64,000 nucleotides of DNA from positions 496,001 through 560,000 of the forward strand of contig NZ_JBNFZM010000003.1 of assembly GCF_051195235.1 (NCBI RefSeq), read 5' to 3'. The notes under the pieces are model-generated. The model was given only the letters and a program-made list of their open reading frames with translations, had not been told where the DNA came from and ran no database searches. Origin of the DNA: Tateyamaria sp947503385. Lineage in GTDB: Bacteria; Pseudomonadota; Alphaproteobacteria; Rhodobacterales; Rhodobacteraceae. Made by a program: the position numbers and the translations under genes. This document shows, one piece after another, positions 51,933 through 61,307 of the stretch (positions are counted from its first letter, which is position 1; each line of letters starts with the position of its first letter).

Positions 51933-52042
51933 ACCAGCCGTTCGCCACCCCGCTTGCAACATGGTTAACAGAACCCAACCATCGATTTCACCAATGAATG
52001 TGGATGTCTCCGCGCGCATGAATAGTTTGGCGCGGTGCCAAC

Positions 52043-52465
52043 TTACCCCCCGGTATCAGCCGTCAAACTCTGCGCTTTGATGGCGGCCACTGCGCAGGCT
52101 TCATCATTGTCAGAACTGTCTCCGGTGATGCCAATGGCGCCGAGCAGCACCCCATCCCGCCAGAGCAAGACGCCCCCCGGCACGGGCACAAGGCTTCCGC
52201 CGTTCAAGGCGTTCATTGCGTCGATGAAATAGGGTTGTTCTTGTGCGCGGTTAAACAATGCACGCGATCCAAGACCCATCGCAACCGCGCCCTTGGCCTT
52301 GCCCTGTGCAATCTCGGCGCGCAGGTTGCTGGTGCCATCCTCGCGCTGCAATGCCACAAGGTGCCCGCCCGCATCAATGACCGCAATGGTCAGAGGTTTC
52401 ATGTTGCGCGCGCGCCGGTACTCCAGCGCCGCCGCGATCAGCGCGTTGGCCAGTTCGAGGTTCAT
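52043..52465 (-). CDS. GlcG/HbpS family protein
   Basis: A 140-residue protein of the haem-degrading/GlcG fold (pfam03928): NLELANALIAAALEYRR, TIAVIDAGGHLVALQRED, ARQ-like helix AKAKGAV, and VPVPGGVLLWRDGVLLGAIGITGDSSDNDE. I use the ATG at 52465, preceded by AAAGGA; the frame runs on to 52519 without homology. GlcG genes accompany glycolate-oxidase operons. It lies 60 bases past the TRAP permease gene as the last gene of a five-gene unit. The molecular role is unsettled in the family. Confidence 0.85.
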   Translation of the reverse strand: MNLELANALIAAALEYRRARNMKPLTIAVIDAGGHLVALQREDGTSNLRAEIAQGKAKGAVAMGLGSRALFNRAQEQPYFIDAMNALNGGSLVPVPGGVLLWRDGVLLGAIGITGDSSDNDEACAVAAIKAQSLTADTGG

Positions 52466-52525
52466 ATGCAGTCCTTTTGGAAATCGACCGGCCGCCCGGT
52501 TTGAAACCGGGCAGCCCATGGGAGG

Positions 52526-53806
52526 TCAGTTGTAAAAGTAGTCGACCAGAAACAGCGGTATTGCCGGTATGTAGGTACACATCAGCAGCACCGTCAGCAA
52601 AACCGCGATGAAGTAGATGTTCACCTTGGTGACGTCCCAGATATTTGCCCGGGCCACCGCGCAGGCGGTAATCAGCACCGACGCCACAGGCGGTGTCTGT
52701 TGCCCGATCGCAAGGTTCAGCGTCACAACCAGACCAAAATGGATCGGGTTGATCCCAACAGCTTCGATCAATGGGATGACAATCGGCACCACCAGAATGA
52801 TTGCAGCCGCCGAATGTAAAAAGAACCCGATCACGAGGAAGAAGAAGTTCAGGATAAGCAGCACAACCCACTTGTTTTCGGTAATGCTCAGGATCGCGCC
52901 TGCCAATTCCTGCGGATATTGCGCGCGGGTCAGGAAACCGCCCATCACCACCGACGCCGCAACCAGCAGCATAACCACCGCCGTCTGCATCCCGCCGTCC
53001 AGCATCGACCGTTTCAGGTGGCGCAAATCCACCTGACGATACCACAGGCTGATCGCAATGGCGGCCAGCACAGCAAGACCCGCCGCTTCTGTGGCCGTCA
53101 CGTAACCGCCAAAGATACCGCCCAGAATGATCACAGGCAGTGCAAAGGTGGGCAGCGCATCGACAAAGGTGACCCACAGCTTGCGACCGGAAAACGCCTC
53201 TTCGCGCGGCAGGTCGTAGCGGCGCGCAAAGTAATACGCGACACCCATCAACCCTGCGGCCCCCATCAGGCCGGGAATAACACCGGCAACAAACAATTGC
53301 TCGACCGATACGTTGGCGGAGGTCGCGTACAGGATCATCGGAATGGAGGGTGGAATGATGATGGCAAGCGACGCCGACGACGATGTAACTGCCGCCGACA
53401 GGGCCCCGGAATAGCCGCGCTTTTTCATCTGTGGGATCATCACGGACCCCATCGCCGCGACATCCGCCACGGCAGATCCCGAAATCTCGGCAAAAAACAG
53501 TGACACACCGATGTTTACATGGGCCAGCCCACCGCGAATGAACCCGATGAGCGCGGCCACAAAGTTGATCAGCCGGTCCGTGATACCGCCCGCATTCATT
53601 ATCGCACCGGCGAGCACGAACATGGGGATTGCGATCAGCGAAAACTTTGTCGCGCCGCCATACATGTCCAAGGCGACATTCACCAGTGACCCACTGCCTT
53701 CCAGCACCAGCAGCCCGCCAATGGCCGACACCGCCAGCGCCACGCCGATGGGCACGTTCAAACAAATCATCGCCACCATCGCGATGAAGATCCCCAGCAT
53801 CAACAT
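52526..53806 (-). CDS. dctM: TRAP transporter large permease (DctM)
   Basis: A 426-residue, about 12-segment membrane protein with TRAP large-subunit blocks: FSLIAIPMFVLAGAIMNAGGI, GSAVADVAAMGSVMIPQMKKRGY and SSASLAIIIPPSIPMILYA. The last is the conserved P-P-S re-entrant region. It imports an organic acid driven by Na+ with DctP and DctQ. Its ATG shares one base with the DctQ stop. Confidence 0.93.
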   Translation of the reverse strand: MLMLGIFIAMVAMICLNVPIGVALAVSAIGGLLVLEGSGSLVNVALDMYGGATKFSLIAIPMFVLAGAIMNAGGITDRLINFVAALIGFIRGGLAHVNIGVSLFFAEISGSAVADVAAMGSVMIPQMKKRGYSGALSAAVTSSSASLAIIIPPSIPMILYATSANVSVEQLFVAGVIPGLMGAAGLMGVAYYFARRYDLPREEAFSGRKLWVTFVDALPTFALPVIILGGIFGGYVTATEAAGLAVLAAIAISLWYRQVDLRHLKRSMLDGGMQTAVVMLLVAASVVMGGFLTRAQYPQELAGAILSITENKWVVLLILNFFFLVIGFFLHSAAAIILVVPIVIPLIEAVGINPIHFGLVVTLNLAIGQQTPPVASVLITACAVARANIWDVTKVNIYFIAVLLTVLLMCTYIPAIPLFLVDYFYN

Positions 53807-54348
53807 CAGGTGTTCCCCGCTTTCTTCATCTCGGTCTCGACCTCTTCTTCTATCTCAGCATGTTCCAGCGAGACGCCCAACGCGGTCTTGCGCCAGTAAT
53901 CCGGCACACTCAGCGCCTGACAGATCAAGAACAGGACAGCACCGATCGGGATTACGGATTGGGCAAAGCTAACCGGCACCCACGTGAGCGATACCAGCGA
54001 CATGCCACCCAGAATGGTCATCACCGTGTACCCTGCCCATGCCAGCAGCACGAAAAACCCCGCCGTGATCAGCTCGGCCAAGGCGACGGCCCACATGCGC
54101 CACGGCATAGCAATAGACAGCAGCACGCTATCGAACCCGATATGGCGCCGCCTCAGAACAGCCAGCGCCGATCCGTAATAGGTGATCCACGCCAGCATGA
54201 TCGCCGCCACCTCGTCATACCAGGCAAGGCTCGACCCCATCAGACGGTATGTCACGGCGACCACCACAATGGTCGTCAGGATCACCATCAACAGGATCAC
54301 AAAGTTTTCGAGAACAACCTCAAAGAAGGTTTGCAGAGCTTTGAGCAT
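53806..54348 (-). CDS. dctQ: TRAP transporter small permease (DctQ)
   Basis: A 180-residue protein with four membrane segments and the DctQ block TYRLMGSSLAWYDEVAAIMLAWITYYGSALAVLRRRHIGFD. I use the ATG at 54348 with AAGGA upstream; the frame extends to 54414 without homology. The C-terminal ~25 residues are acidic. It sits between the binding protein and the large permease. Confidence 0.9.
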   Translation of the reverse strand: MLKALQTFFEVVLENFVILLMVILTTIVVVAVTYRLMGSSLAWYDEVAAIMLAWITYYGSALAVLRRRHIGFDSVLLSIAMPWRMWAVALAELITAGFFVLLAWAGYTVMTILGGMSLVSLTWVPVSFAQSVIPIGAVLFLICQALSVPDYWRKTALGVSLEHAEIEEEVETEMKKAGNT

Positions 54349-54456
54349 GGGAGGTCCTTGCCGGGCGACGTGCCCAGAGAAGTCGGAAGACGGTGTCATT
54401 GGTTTGTATCCCAAAGCAGGCAGGGGGTCCGTCCTGACCCCCTGCCCCCATTCAGG

Positions 54457-55437
54457 TCAGGACCCCGAGGCGAGGTTCTGAATACGCTCGATCAACTCTG
54501 CGCCGCCGTCCACGGTGGTTGCGAACTCTTCGTAGATCGACGCAGATGCGTCGATGAACGCTTGATTGTCCGCCTCATTGACCGCCACGCCAGCCGCTTT
54601 GATCTCTTCCAGCAGCTCAACCTCCAGCTTGGCCGCGTGCTCATATACAAAGTTCTGAGTTTCGGACCCGCAGGCTTCAAGATCGGCGCGCACATCTTCG
54701 GGCAGTTGCTGCCAACGACGCTCGGACACCAAAACGTAGCCGGGTGTGTAGACGTGCCCGGTGATCGACAGATATTCCTGCACTTCCTGGAACTTAGCTG
54801 ACGCAATCTGGGCATACGGGTTTTCCTGCCCGTCAATCACTTTGGTCTGGAGTGCCGTGAAGACCTCCGAAAAGGCCATCGGAGTAGGGTTCGCGCCATA
54901 CAGCTGGAACATTTTTACCCGCCACTCACCGTTGGGTGTGCGCAGCTTGATCCCTTGCAGGTCCTCGGGCGTGTTGATCGGGCGCGTGTTGTTCGTGATA
55001 TGGCGGAAGCCGTTTTCGAAATAGCCGATGATCCGGTAGCCTTCGCCCTGTGCCGCCTCTTGAAAGACGTCGCCCAACTCGGCCTGAATGCGGCGCATAT
55101 GGTCGCGGTCCTGCACGATGTATGGCATCTCGAAGACGCCAAATTCGGGTGCCACTGACGACATCACCGACGACGGTAGTGAAAAGTCGACCTGCCCCAG
55201 CTTCAGCTTTTGCAGCAGTTCGCGGTCCTTGCCCAGCTGGCTCGCGCCGAAGGTTTGCACCTCGGCACGGTCACCCAGCTTGCCGTTCGCGCATTCGGCA
55301 AAGGCGTCCGCCGATGCCTCAAACAGTGAGCCGGGATTGCCGACATGGCCAAACCGCAAGGTCAGATCCGCAGCCGTTGCCGCCAAAGGCATGGCAATTG
55401 CTGCCACACTGGCCAGTATGGTTGCTTTGAAATTCAT
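54457..55437 (-). CDS. dctP: TRAP transporter substrate-binding protein (DctP)
   Basis: A 326-residue periplasmic protein with signal peptide (ASVAAIAMPLAATA|ADL). The family block is GIKLRTPNGEWRVKMFQLYG, PMAFSEVFTALQTKVIDGQENP. The Arg in L-R-T-P and the Asn-Pro end bind the carboxylate of an organic acid. Two Cys (AECANG, EACGS) may pair. The co-encoded aminotransferase and divergent dehydrogenase suggest a 2-hydroxyacid or related acid as ligand. Confidence 0.93.
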   Translation of the reverse strand: MNFKATILASVAAIAMPLAATAADLTLRFGHVGNPGSLFEASADAFAECANGKLGDRAEVQTFGASQLGKDRELLQKLKLGQVDFSLPSSVMSSVAPEFGVFEMPYIVQDRDHMRRIQAELGDVFQEAAQGEGYRIIGYFENGFRHITNNTRPINTPEDLQGIKLRTPNGEWRVKMFQLYGANPTPMAFSEVFTALQTKVIDGQENPYAQIASAKFQEVQEYLSITGHVYTPGYVLVSERRWQQLPEDVRADLEACGSETQNFVYEHAAKLEVELLEEIKAAGVAVNEADNQAFIDASASIYEEFATTVDGGAELIERIQNLASGS

Positions 55438-55470
55438 GGTTTTCCTCCCTTATTGCCCCGTTTCGGAGCT

Positions 55471-56658
55471 TTATTCCGCGGCGACCCGCGTGACCGTCGT
55501 TTCTTTCAGATGCTCCATGGCGGCCTGCGCGCCGCCCGCCTGATGCGGGACACCAGCCTTGGCCAGACCCATCTCGACCCCCGAAAGGGTCGCCATGAGC
55601 ATCAGATCGTTGAAATCGCCCAGATGTCCGATGCGGAACACTTTGTCCGCCACCTTGGACAGGCCATTGCCCAGCGAAATGTCATAATGCTTGAGTGTGG
55701 TTGCCCGGAATGCGTCAGCCGAATGCCCGCCGGGCATCAAAACGGCGGTCAGAACACCCGATTCTTCGCCTTGGCGCGCGCACAACACCTCCAGCCCCCA
55801 AGCCCGGACAGCCGCTCGGGTCGCCGCACCGTGCCGGGCGTGCCGGGCAAAGACATTGTCCAGCCCCTCTTCGTGCAGCATGGCGATGGCTTCGTTCAGG
55901 CCGTAAAGCAGGTTGGTGGCTGGCGTGTACGGGAAATATCCCGTCTCATTCGGGCCAACCATATCCTGCCAGTCCCAGTAGCTGCGCGGCGTCTGCACAG
56001 ACTTGGAATACTCCATCGCCCGCGCACTGACCGCGTTGAAACTCAGGCCCGGAGGCAGCATCAGACCCTTTTGCGAGCCTGAGACGCACACATCCACGCC
56101 CCATTCGTCAAAACGGAAGTCAATCGAGGCGAGACCGGAAATCGTGTCGACCATCAGCAAGGCAGGGTGCCCGGCCGCATCAATTGCTTTGCGCACCTCC
56201 GCCACGTTCGAAACCGACCCTGTCGACGTCTCGTTATGGACGACGCAGACCGCCTTGATCTCGTGCCCTGTGTCTTCTCGCAGCCGCGCCTCGATCCGGT
56301 CGGGCTCGGCCCCGCCGCGCCAGTCCCCTTCCAGAAACTCGGGTGCCATGCCGATTTTGCGCGCCATTTTGCTCCACAGCGTCGCGAAATGTCCGGTCTC
56401 GAACATCAGCACTTTGTCACCGGGGTTCAGCGTGTTGACCAGCGCCGCTTCCCACGCGCCGGTGCCGGAAGACGGGTAGATGAACACGTGGCTTTCGGTT
56501 TTGAAGATGCTCTTCATCCCCTCAAGGGCCGTATTGCCGACTTCGGCGAAATCCGGGCCGCGATGGTCAATCGTCTGCGCGCTGATCGCGCGCAGGATAC
56601 GGTCTGGAACCGCGCTTGGGCCCGGGATCTGCAAGAAATGTCGGCCAGCCTGGCGCAT
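55471..56658 (-). CDS. Class V aminotransferase (serine/aspartate-glyoxylate type)
   Basis: A 395-residue PLP enzyme close to the SgaA family as I remember it: GRHFLQIPGPSAVPDRILRA, TIDHRGPDF, YPSSGTGAWEAALVNTL, VVHNETSTGSVSNV, and the PLP Lys in SGSQKGLMLPPGLSF. The start is the ATG at 56658 with GGGAGGA eight bases upstream. It should transfer an amino group from serine, aspartate or alanine to glyoxylate, forming glycine. BhcA of the beta-hydroxyaspartate cycle is in this family, but the bhcBCD partners are absent here. First gene of the operon with dctPQM and the GlcG gene. Confidence 0.85.
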   Translation of the reverse strand: MRQAGRHFLQIPGPSAVPDRILRAISAQTIDHRGPDFAEVGNTALEGMKSIFKTESHVFIYPSSGTGAWEAALVNTLNPGDKVLMFETGHFATLWSKMARKIGMAPEFLEGDWRGGAEPDRIEARLREDTGHEIKAVCVVHNETSTGSVSNVAEVRKAIDAAGHPALLMVDTISGLASIDFRFDEWGVDVCVSGSQKGLMLPPGLSFNAVSARAMEYSKSVQTPRSYWDWQDMVGPNETGYFPYTPATNLLYGLNEAIAMLHEEGLDNVFARHARHGAATRAAVRAWGLEVLCARQGEESGVLTAVLMPGGHSADAFRATTLKHYDISLGNGLSKVADKVFRIGHLGDFNDLMLMATLSGVEMGLAKAGVPHQAGGAQAAMEHLKETTVTRVAAE

Positions 56659-56713
56659 CGAAGGTATCCTCCCAAAGTGCGCCATTCCAAGGGCGCGATT
56701 AGACGTTGCAAAA

Positions 56714-56743
56714 AATGTAATTATGAATTCATTATTCAGTCAA
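56714..56743 (-). promoter_or_regulatory. Promoter with internal palindrome between the divergent 2-hydroxyacid units
   Basis: On the minus strand, -35 TTGACT (56743-56738) and -10 TTACAT (56720-56715) are 17 bases apart. The spacer holds an 18-base dyad at 56719-56736 (ATGAATTCAT core, one mismatched pair). This is a natural site for the GntR regulator at 59682, which would control the aminotransferase-TRAP operon and perhaps the divergent dehydrogenase. Confidence 0.5.
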
Positions 56744-56798
56744 CCAAAATCTTAGACCCTGTTAAAACGGGCCGAGACCGGGAGGTTTCAGATACGAC

Positions 56799-59672
56799 AT
56801 GCATGAAAATACGCATCTTTTCAGACGGTTGACCTCAACCTCCCAAGGTGAGGTGATGACTGACCCGGCGTCACGGGCGCGCTACGCCACAGACGCCTCC
56901 ATCTACCAAATGGTGCCCGAAGCGGTCGTTTTGCCCCGTTCAGAAGCCGATGTCGAAGCCGTCATGCAGATCGCGCGGGAGGAAGAAACACCAGTTCTTC
57001 CACGCGGCGGCGGCACTTCGCAATGTGGCCAAACCATCAACCGTGCCGTCGTGCTCGACAACACCCGGCACCTGAACAAGATCATCGACATCGACCCGGA
57101 AAACCTCACCGCCAAAGTGCAGCCGGGCGTCGTGCTTGATGAGTTAAACCGCTCTCTGAAACCGCATGGCCTGTGGTTCCCAGTTGACCCCTCCACTGCC
57201 TCGCGCTGCACGCTTGGCGGGATGGCCGCGAACAATTCCTCTGGTGGTAAGTCGCTGCGCTACGGCATCATGCGCGACAATGTCCGCGCCATCGCGGCCA
57301 TTCTGCCCGACGGCACGCGCGCGCGGTTTAACGGCGCGGACCCTGCGCCGGGGCCATATGCCGATCTGGTCAGCGATATGCGCGCCCTTGGCCAACGCGA
57401 AGCGGACGAAATCGACGCCCGCTTTCCCAAGGTGCAGCGCCGCGTTGGCGGCTACAACATCGACGCCCTCACTGGCAATGACGTGAACATGGCCCACCTG
57501 CTTGTGGGGTCCGAGGGCACGCTCGCCTATTTCACTGAACTGGACCTCAGCCTCGCTCACCTGCCGGGGGACAAGGTGTTGGGCATCTGCCACTTCCCCA
57601 CCTTCTATGCGGCGATGGATGCAGCACAGCACCTCGTCACGCTCGACCCGCAAGCGGTCGAACTGATCGACGACACAATGATTGCGCTGGGGCGCGACAT
57701 TCCCCTTTTTGCCGAAACGATCAACGCCTTTGTTGAAGGCGACCCTGCCGCCCTCCTGCTTGTTGAATTCGCCGAAGGTAACGCAACGGCAAACGCAGCA
57801 AAACTCGCAGAACTGGCCGCGCTCATGGGCGATCTGGGCTTTGCTTTTTCCGAAACTGGCCCGCGCTGGGGTGGCGTAATCCCGGTCAGCGATCCCAGCC
57901 TTCAAAACGCAATCGCCGAATACCGCAAGTCCGGCCTCAACGTCATGATGTCGATGAAACAGGCGGGCAAACCGATTTCTTTTGTCGAGGATTGCGCCGT
58001 CGCCCTGCCCGACCTCGCGGAATACACCCAAGGGCTGACTGACATCTTTGCCCGCCACGGCACCAAGGGCACGTGGTACGCCCACGCCTCTGTCGGCTGC
58101 CTGCACGTGCGTCCGGTCCTGAACATGCGACAGGACAAGGATGTCAAAACCATGCGCAAGATTGCCGAGGAATGCTTTGACCTCGTCAAGCACTATAAGG
58201 GATCGCATTCCGGCGAACATGGCGACGGGATCGTGCGCTCGGAGTTTCACGAAAAGATGTTCGGGCCGCGCATCGTTTCCGCCTTTGAAGAGGTCAAGGC
58301 ACGGTTCGATCCCGACGGGCTGATGAACCCCGGTAAGATCGTTCATGCGCCCGCGATGGATGACCGCCGCGTTTTTCGCTACGGCCCGAATTACGACGTG
58401 CCCGCGTTCGAAACCGCTCTTGACTGGTCTGCTTGGCCCGGTGCCGCAGGCGGGTTTCAGGGCGCGGTAGAGATGTGCAACAACAATGGCGCCTGCCGCA
58501 AGTTGAAGGGCGGCGTGATGTGCCCCTCGTTCCGCGCAACCCGCAATGAACGCGACGCCACGCGCGGACGCGCCAACACTTTGCGATTTGCCATCAGCGG
58601 ACAGATGCCCGGCGGGCTGACCTCGGATGCAATGGCGGACACGATGAAATACTGCGTGTCCTGCAAGGCGTGCCGTCACGAGTGTCCCACGGGCGTCGAC
58701 ATGGCCCGTATGAAGATCGAGGTGCTGGCCGCCCGCCGCCGCGAAAATGGCCTCTCCCTTGCAGAAAAACTGGTCGCCTATCTGCCCCGCTACGCACCGC
58801 GCGCCGCAAGGGTTGCATGGCTGTTGAACCTGCGCAACAAGATCGGTCCGGTGCGCAAGATGGCGGAACGGCTGACCGGCGTTTCCCACCGCCGCGACCT
58901 GCCCATCTGGTCGGCGAACCCTTTTCGCGATGACGAAGCCCAAGACAATGATCCCCAAGTCTTGCTGTTTGCTGATGTGTTCAACCGCTATTTTGAACCC
59001 GAAAACCTGCGTGCTGCTGTGCGTGTTCTGCGTGCGTCCGGTCTTCGGGTGGCCGTCGCTCAGGACGGCTCAGGCACGGCGCTGGATTGCGGTCGTGCAT
59101 TGCTGGCAAACGGGTGCGTCGACGAGGCCCGAAATGAAGCGCAACGGGTGATTGCCGCCACGCGAACCGCTGTTGCGCGCGGTATTCCCGTCGTCGGACT
59201 GGAGCCGTCTTCAATCCTGACCTTCCGGGACGAGTTTCTTGCCTTGTGTCCCGGGCCAGACGCCCAAGCGTTGGCCGAGGTGGCCAAGACGTTCGAAGAG
59301 GTCTTGGCCACCATCGCCGAGATCCCGCTCATGCCCTTGGGCCGCCCGATCTACGTGCATGGCCATTGCCACCAGAAAGCCCACGGCGCAGTCACCCCAA
59401 TGCTCGACGTGCTGGGGCGTATTCCCGACACGTCGGTGCATATGATCGAAACAAGCTGCTGCGGCATGGCGGGCGCATTTGGCTATGCGCCGGAAACAAT
59501 TGACGTCTCGCTGGCAATGGCAAAGCTCGATCTGTTCCCGGCGCTGGATGCAGCGCCCGACGACGCCGTTATCGTGGCCGATGGCACCTCCTGCCGTCAC
59601 CAGATCGCAGACGGCACACCGCGTCGGCCCGTGCACGTAGCACGCTTGCTGGATCAAGCACTTGATGCGTAG
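56799..59672 (+). CDS. Fused FAD and Fe-S 2-hydroxyacid dehydrogenase (YdiJ/GlcD-GlcF type)
   Basis: A 957-residue enzyme. Residues about 35-220 are the FAD-binding PCMH domain (VLPRGGGTSQCGQTIN, GGMAANNSSG), about 240-530 the FAD-linked oxidase C-terminal domain (SGEHGDGIVRSE), then a Fe-S domain with Cys clusters at about 560-576 (CNNNGACRKL, MCPSF) and 617-630 (CVSCKACRHECPTG), and a CCG domain ending ETSCCGMAGAFGY (about 886). The layout matches YdiJ-like D-2-hydroxyacid dehydrogenases and equals a fusion of GlcD with GlcF. It should oxidise glycolate, D-lactate or D-2-hydroxyglutarate and pass electrons to the quinone pool. Confidence 0.9.
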   Translation: MHENTHLFRRLTSTSQGEVMTDPASRARYATDASIYQMVPEAVVLPRSEADVEAVMQIAREEETPVLPRGGGTSQCGQTINRAVVLDNTRHLNKIIDIDPENLTAKVQPGVVLDELNRSLKPHGLWFPVDPSTASRCTLGGMAANNSSGGKSLRYGIMRDNVRAIAAILPDGTRARFNGADPAPGPYADLVSDMRALGQREADEIDARFPKVQRRVGGYNIDALTGNDVNMAHLLVGSEGTLAYFTELDLSLAHLPGDKVLGICHFPTFYAAMDAAQHLVTLDPQAVELIDDTMIALGRDIPLFAETINAFVEGDPAALLLVEFAEGNATANAAKLAELAALMGDLGFAFSETGPRWGGVIPVSDPSLQNAIAEYRKSGLNVMMSMKQAGKPISFVEDCAVALPDLAEYTQGLTDIFARHGTKGTWYAHASVGCLHVRPVLNMRQDKDVKTMRKIAEECFDLVKHYKGSHSGEHGDGIVRSEFHEKMFGPRIVSAFEEVKARFDPDGLMNPGKIVHAPAMDDRRVFRYGPNYDVPAFETALDWSAWPGAAGGFQGAVEMCNNNGACRKLKGGVMCPSFRATRNERDATRGRANTLRFAISGQMPGGLTSDAMADTMKYCVSCKACRHECPTGVDMARMKIEVLAARRRENGLSLAEKLVAYLPRYAPRAARVAWLLNLRNKIGPVRKMAERLTGVSHRRDLPIWSANPFRDDEAQDNDPQVLLFADVFNRYFEPENLRAAVRVLRASGLRVAVAQDGSGTALDCGRALLANGCVDEARNEAQRVIAATRTAVARGIPVVGLEPSSILTFRDEFLALCPGPDAQALAEVAKTFEEVLATIAEIPLMPLGRPIYVHGHCHQKAHGAVTPMLDVLGRIPDTSVHMIETSCCGMAGAFGYAPETIDVSLAMAKLDLFPALDAAPDDAVIVADGTSCRHQIADGTPRRPVHVARLLDQALDA

Positions 59673-59681
59673 GATGGTAAA

Positions 59682-60341
59682 ATGAACCTGACAGAAAGCA
59701 TCAAACGCCCAACCTTGCACGAAGAGCTTGTGGAACGGTTGCGCAACCTCGTCGTGGAAGACGCGCTGAAGCCGGGCGAAAAGGTGCCGGAAAAAGACCT
59801 GTGCGCGTCGTTCGGCGTGTCACGGACACCTTTGCGCGAAGCGCTTAAGGTGCTTGCATCCGAGGGCCTTGTGGTGCTGCAAGCCAACCGGGGCGCGCGC
59901 GTGACCGAAGTCACACCAGAGGAACTGGAAAACACGTTTCCTGTTATTGCCACGCTGGAACAGCTTGCGGGTGAATTGGCGTGTGAGCGGCTGGATGACG
60001 CAGGCATCGCTCACATAGAAGAGCGGCACAAAGACATGATCGCGGCTTATAAAACGCGTGATCGGCAAGCCTATTTCCAAGCGAACCAGGATATCCACAA
60101 TGCCCTGATCACGGCAGCGCAAAACGAAGTTCTGGAATCGCATCACCGTATGCTCGCCGTGCGTGTCAGACGCGCGCGGTTCATGGTCAATCTGTCCGAC
60201 AAACGATGGGCGCAAGCAATTGATGAGCACGAGCAGATGATGGAAAAATTGCGTCGCCGGGATGCCAAAGGATTGGGCGAACTGATGAAGCTCCACATGC
60301 TGAACAAGTTTGTCGCCCATATGAAAGCGCTGCAAACGTAG
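59682..60341 (+). CDS. GntR-family transcriptional regulator (FCD type)
   Basis: A 219-residue regulator. The winged helix is KPGEKVPEKDLCASFGVSRTPLREALKVLASEGLV, and the FCD domain has the metal/ligand residues around ERLDDAG, NQDIHNALITAAQN and IDEHEQMME (the D-x4-H-x-H arrangement). It starts nine bases after the dehydrogenase stop, so it is in the same operon. The palindrome at 56719-56736 is the natural target. The likely inducer is the hydroxyacid or its keto product; this is inference. Confidence 0.9.
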   Translation: MNLTESIKRPTLHEELVERLRNLVVEDALKPGEKVPEKDLCASFGVSRTPLREALKVLASEGLVVLQANRGARVTEVTPEELENTFPVIATLEQLAGELACERLDDAGIAHIEERHKDMIAAYKTRDRQAYFQANQDIHNALITAAQNEVLESHHRMLAVRVRRARFMVNLSDKRWAQAIDEHEQMMEKLRRRDAKGLGELMKLHMLNKFVAHMKALQT

Positions 60342-61307
60342 AAAATCCCGCAGGCAACCAAAAATTGCGGAAGGTTCAAATGTGAAGACCGCAAATGCCC
60401 CCGTAGCAAAGCAGACAGCAAAAGATGGCTGTCTTGAGTGTATAATTCAAAAATCGAAAACGATACCGGATCCCATTGTAATGGCGGCGTTTGCGGCAAA
60501 TGTTGCATCACGCGCTGCAGGTAAAGAACTGCGGTAACACCACATCAGGTGTTTCGAACGCCCCATCTCGACCACACCCAGCCAGTTAAATCTCGACCCC
60601 ATGAACACAGCCTTGTTCGTCACACGCTCTGGAACTACGAACTGTCGGACGGTTCGCAACAGCGCTTCACATCATTGATCCGTCTTCGAAAAAAACATCG
60701 TCGCCACTGCCGCCGATTGCACGATGCGTTGGGAGCCAAGCACGCAACCAATGAGCGGTGGCTTGTCACTCTCAAGTCTTCCTTCGCCCGACGCGCAGAT
60801 CGGAACAGCACCCCGCCCTCCCCGTTTGCGGGCGTCCCTTTCACTGAAAAATCGCACGCCATCTGCCGCGTCCCAATGATCACGATACGCTCAAACCGGT
60901 GCTGTAGGCTGATGACATGCCCAACCCAGCCTGTGCATGTTGGGGTGCAAACGGCATAATTGTGTTTGCGGCAAACCGCGTCCCAATCCTGATCTTCGAT
61001 GTCCTGACTGCGACCAGTTTGCGTATTAGCCGGTGATAAATTCAAGGGTTCAGAATTTTTTCCCAGATGACAGCCAGATCCTAATGCACGGCAAGGGCAG
61101 CAAAGAGGAAGCTGTGTACGGTCCACACAAGAAACGACAGGATGAGTTCCCGCACGACAGTCACATACGATACGGAGACGGCGGCCTCTCATCGGCGTTT
61201 TTCTGACCACAAACGGCCGTCGGTTTCGCTTGGCGACTATTCCAAAATGATTGCGTGCACGACGCAATTGCACCGGTTTCGGCACCTTGCCGCGACACAC
61301 CTGAATT
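60342..61307. other. About 970-bp region without a supported gene
   Basis: Between the GntR gene and the convergent LysR gene. A 240-codon minus-strand frame covers 60635-61357 but is Cys/Arg-rich, overlaps the end of the LysR gene and has no family pattern. A 70-codon frame at 60447-60659 is equally weak. AT content is higher than in the neighbours. It may be decayed sequence from a lost gene. I see no RNA gene or repeat. Confidence 0.5.

Noticed and set aside
55471..56658. BhcA of a beta-hydroxyaspartate cycle
   Set aside because: The family fits, but no bhcB, bhcC or bhcD-like gene is near; glyoxylate transamination in a hydroxyacid locus explains the context better.
57144..58958. 604-codon minus-strand open frame opposite the FAD/Fe-S dehydrogenase
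   Set aside because: It is antisense to a strongly supported enzyme and has no recognisable pattern.
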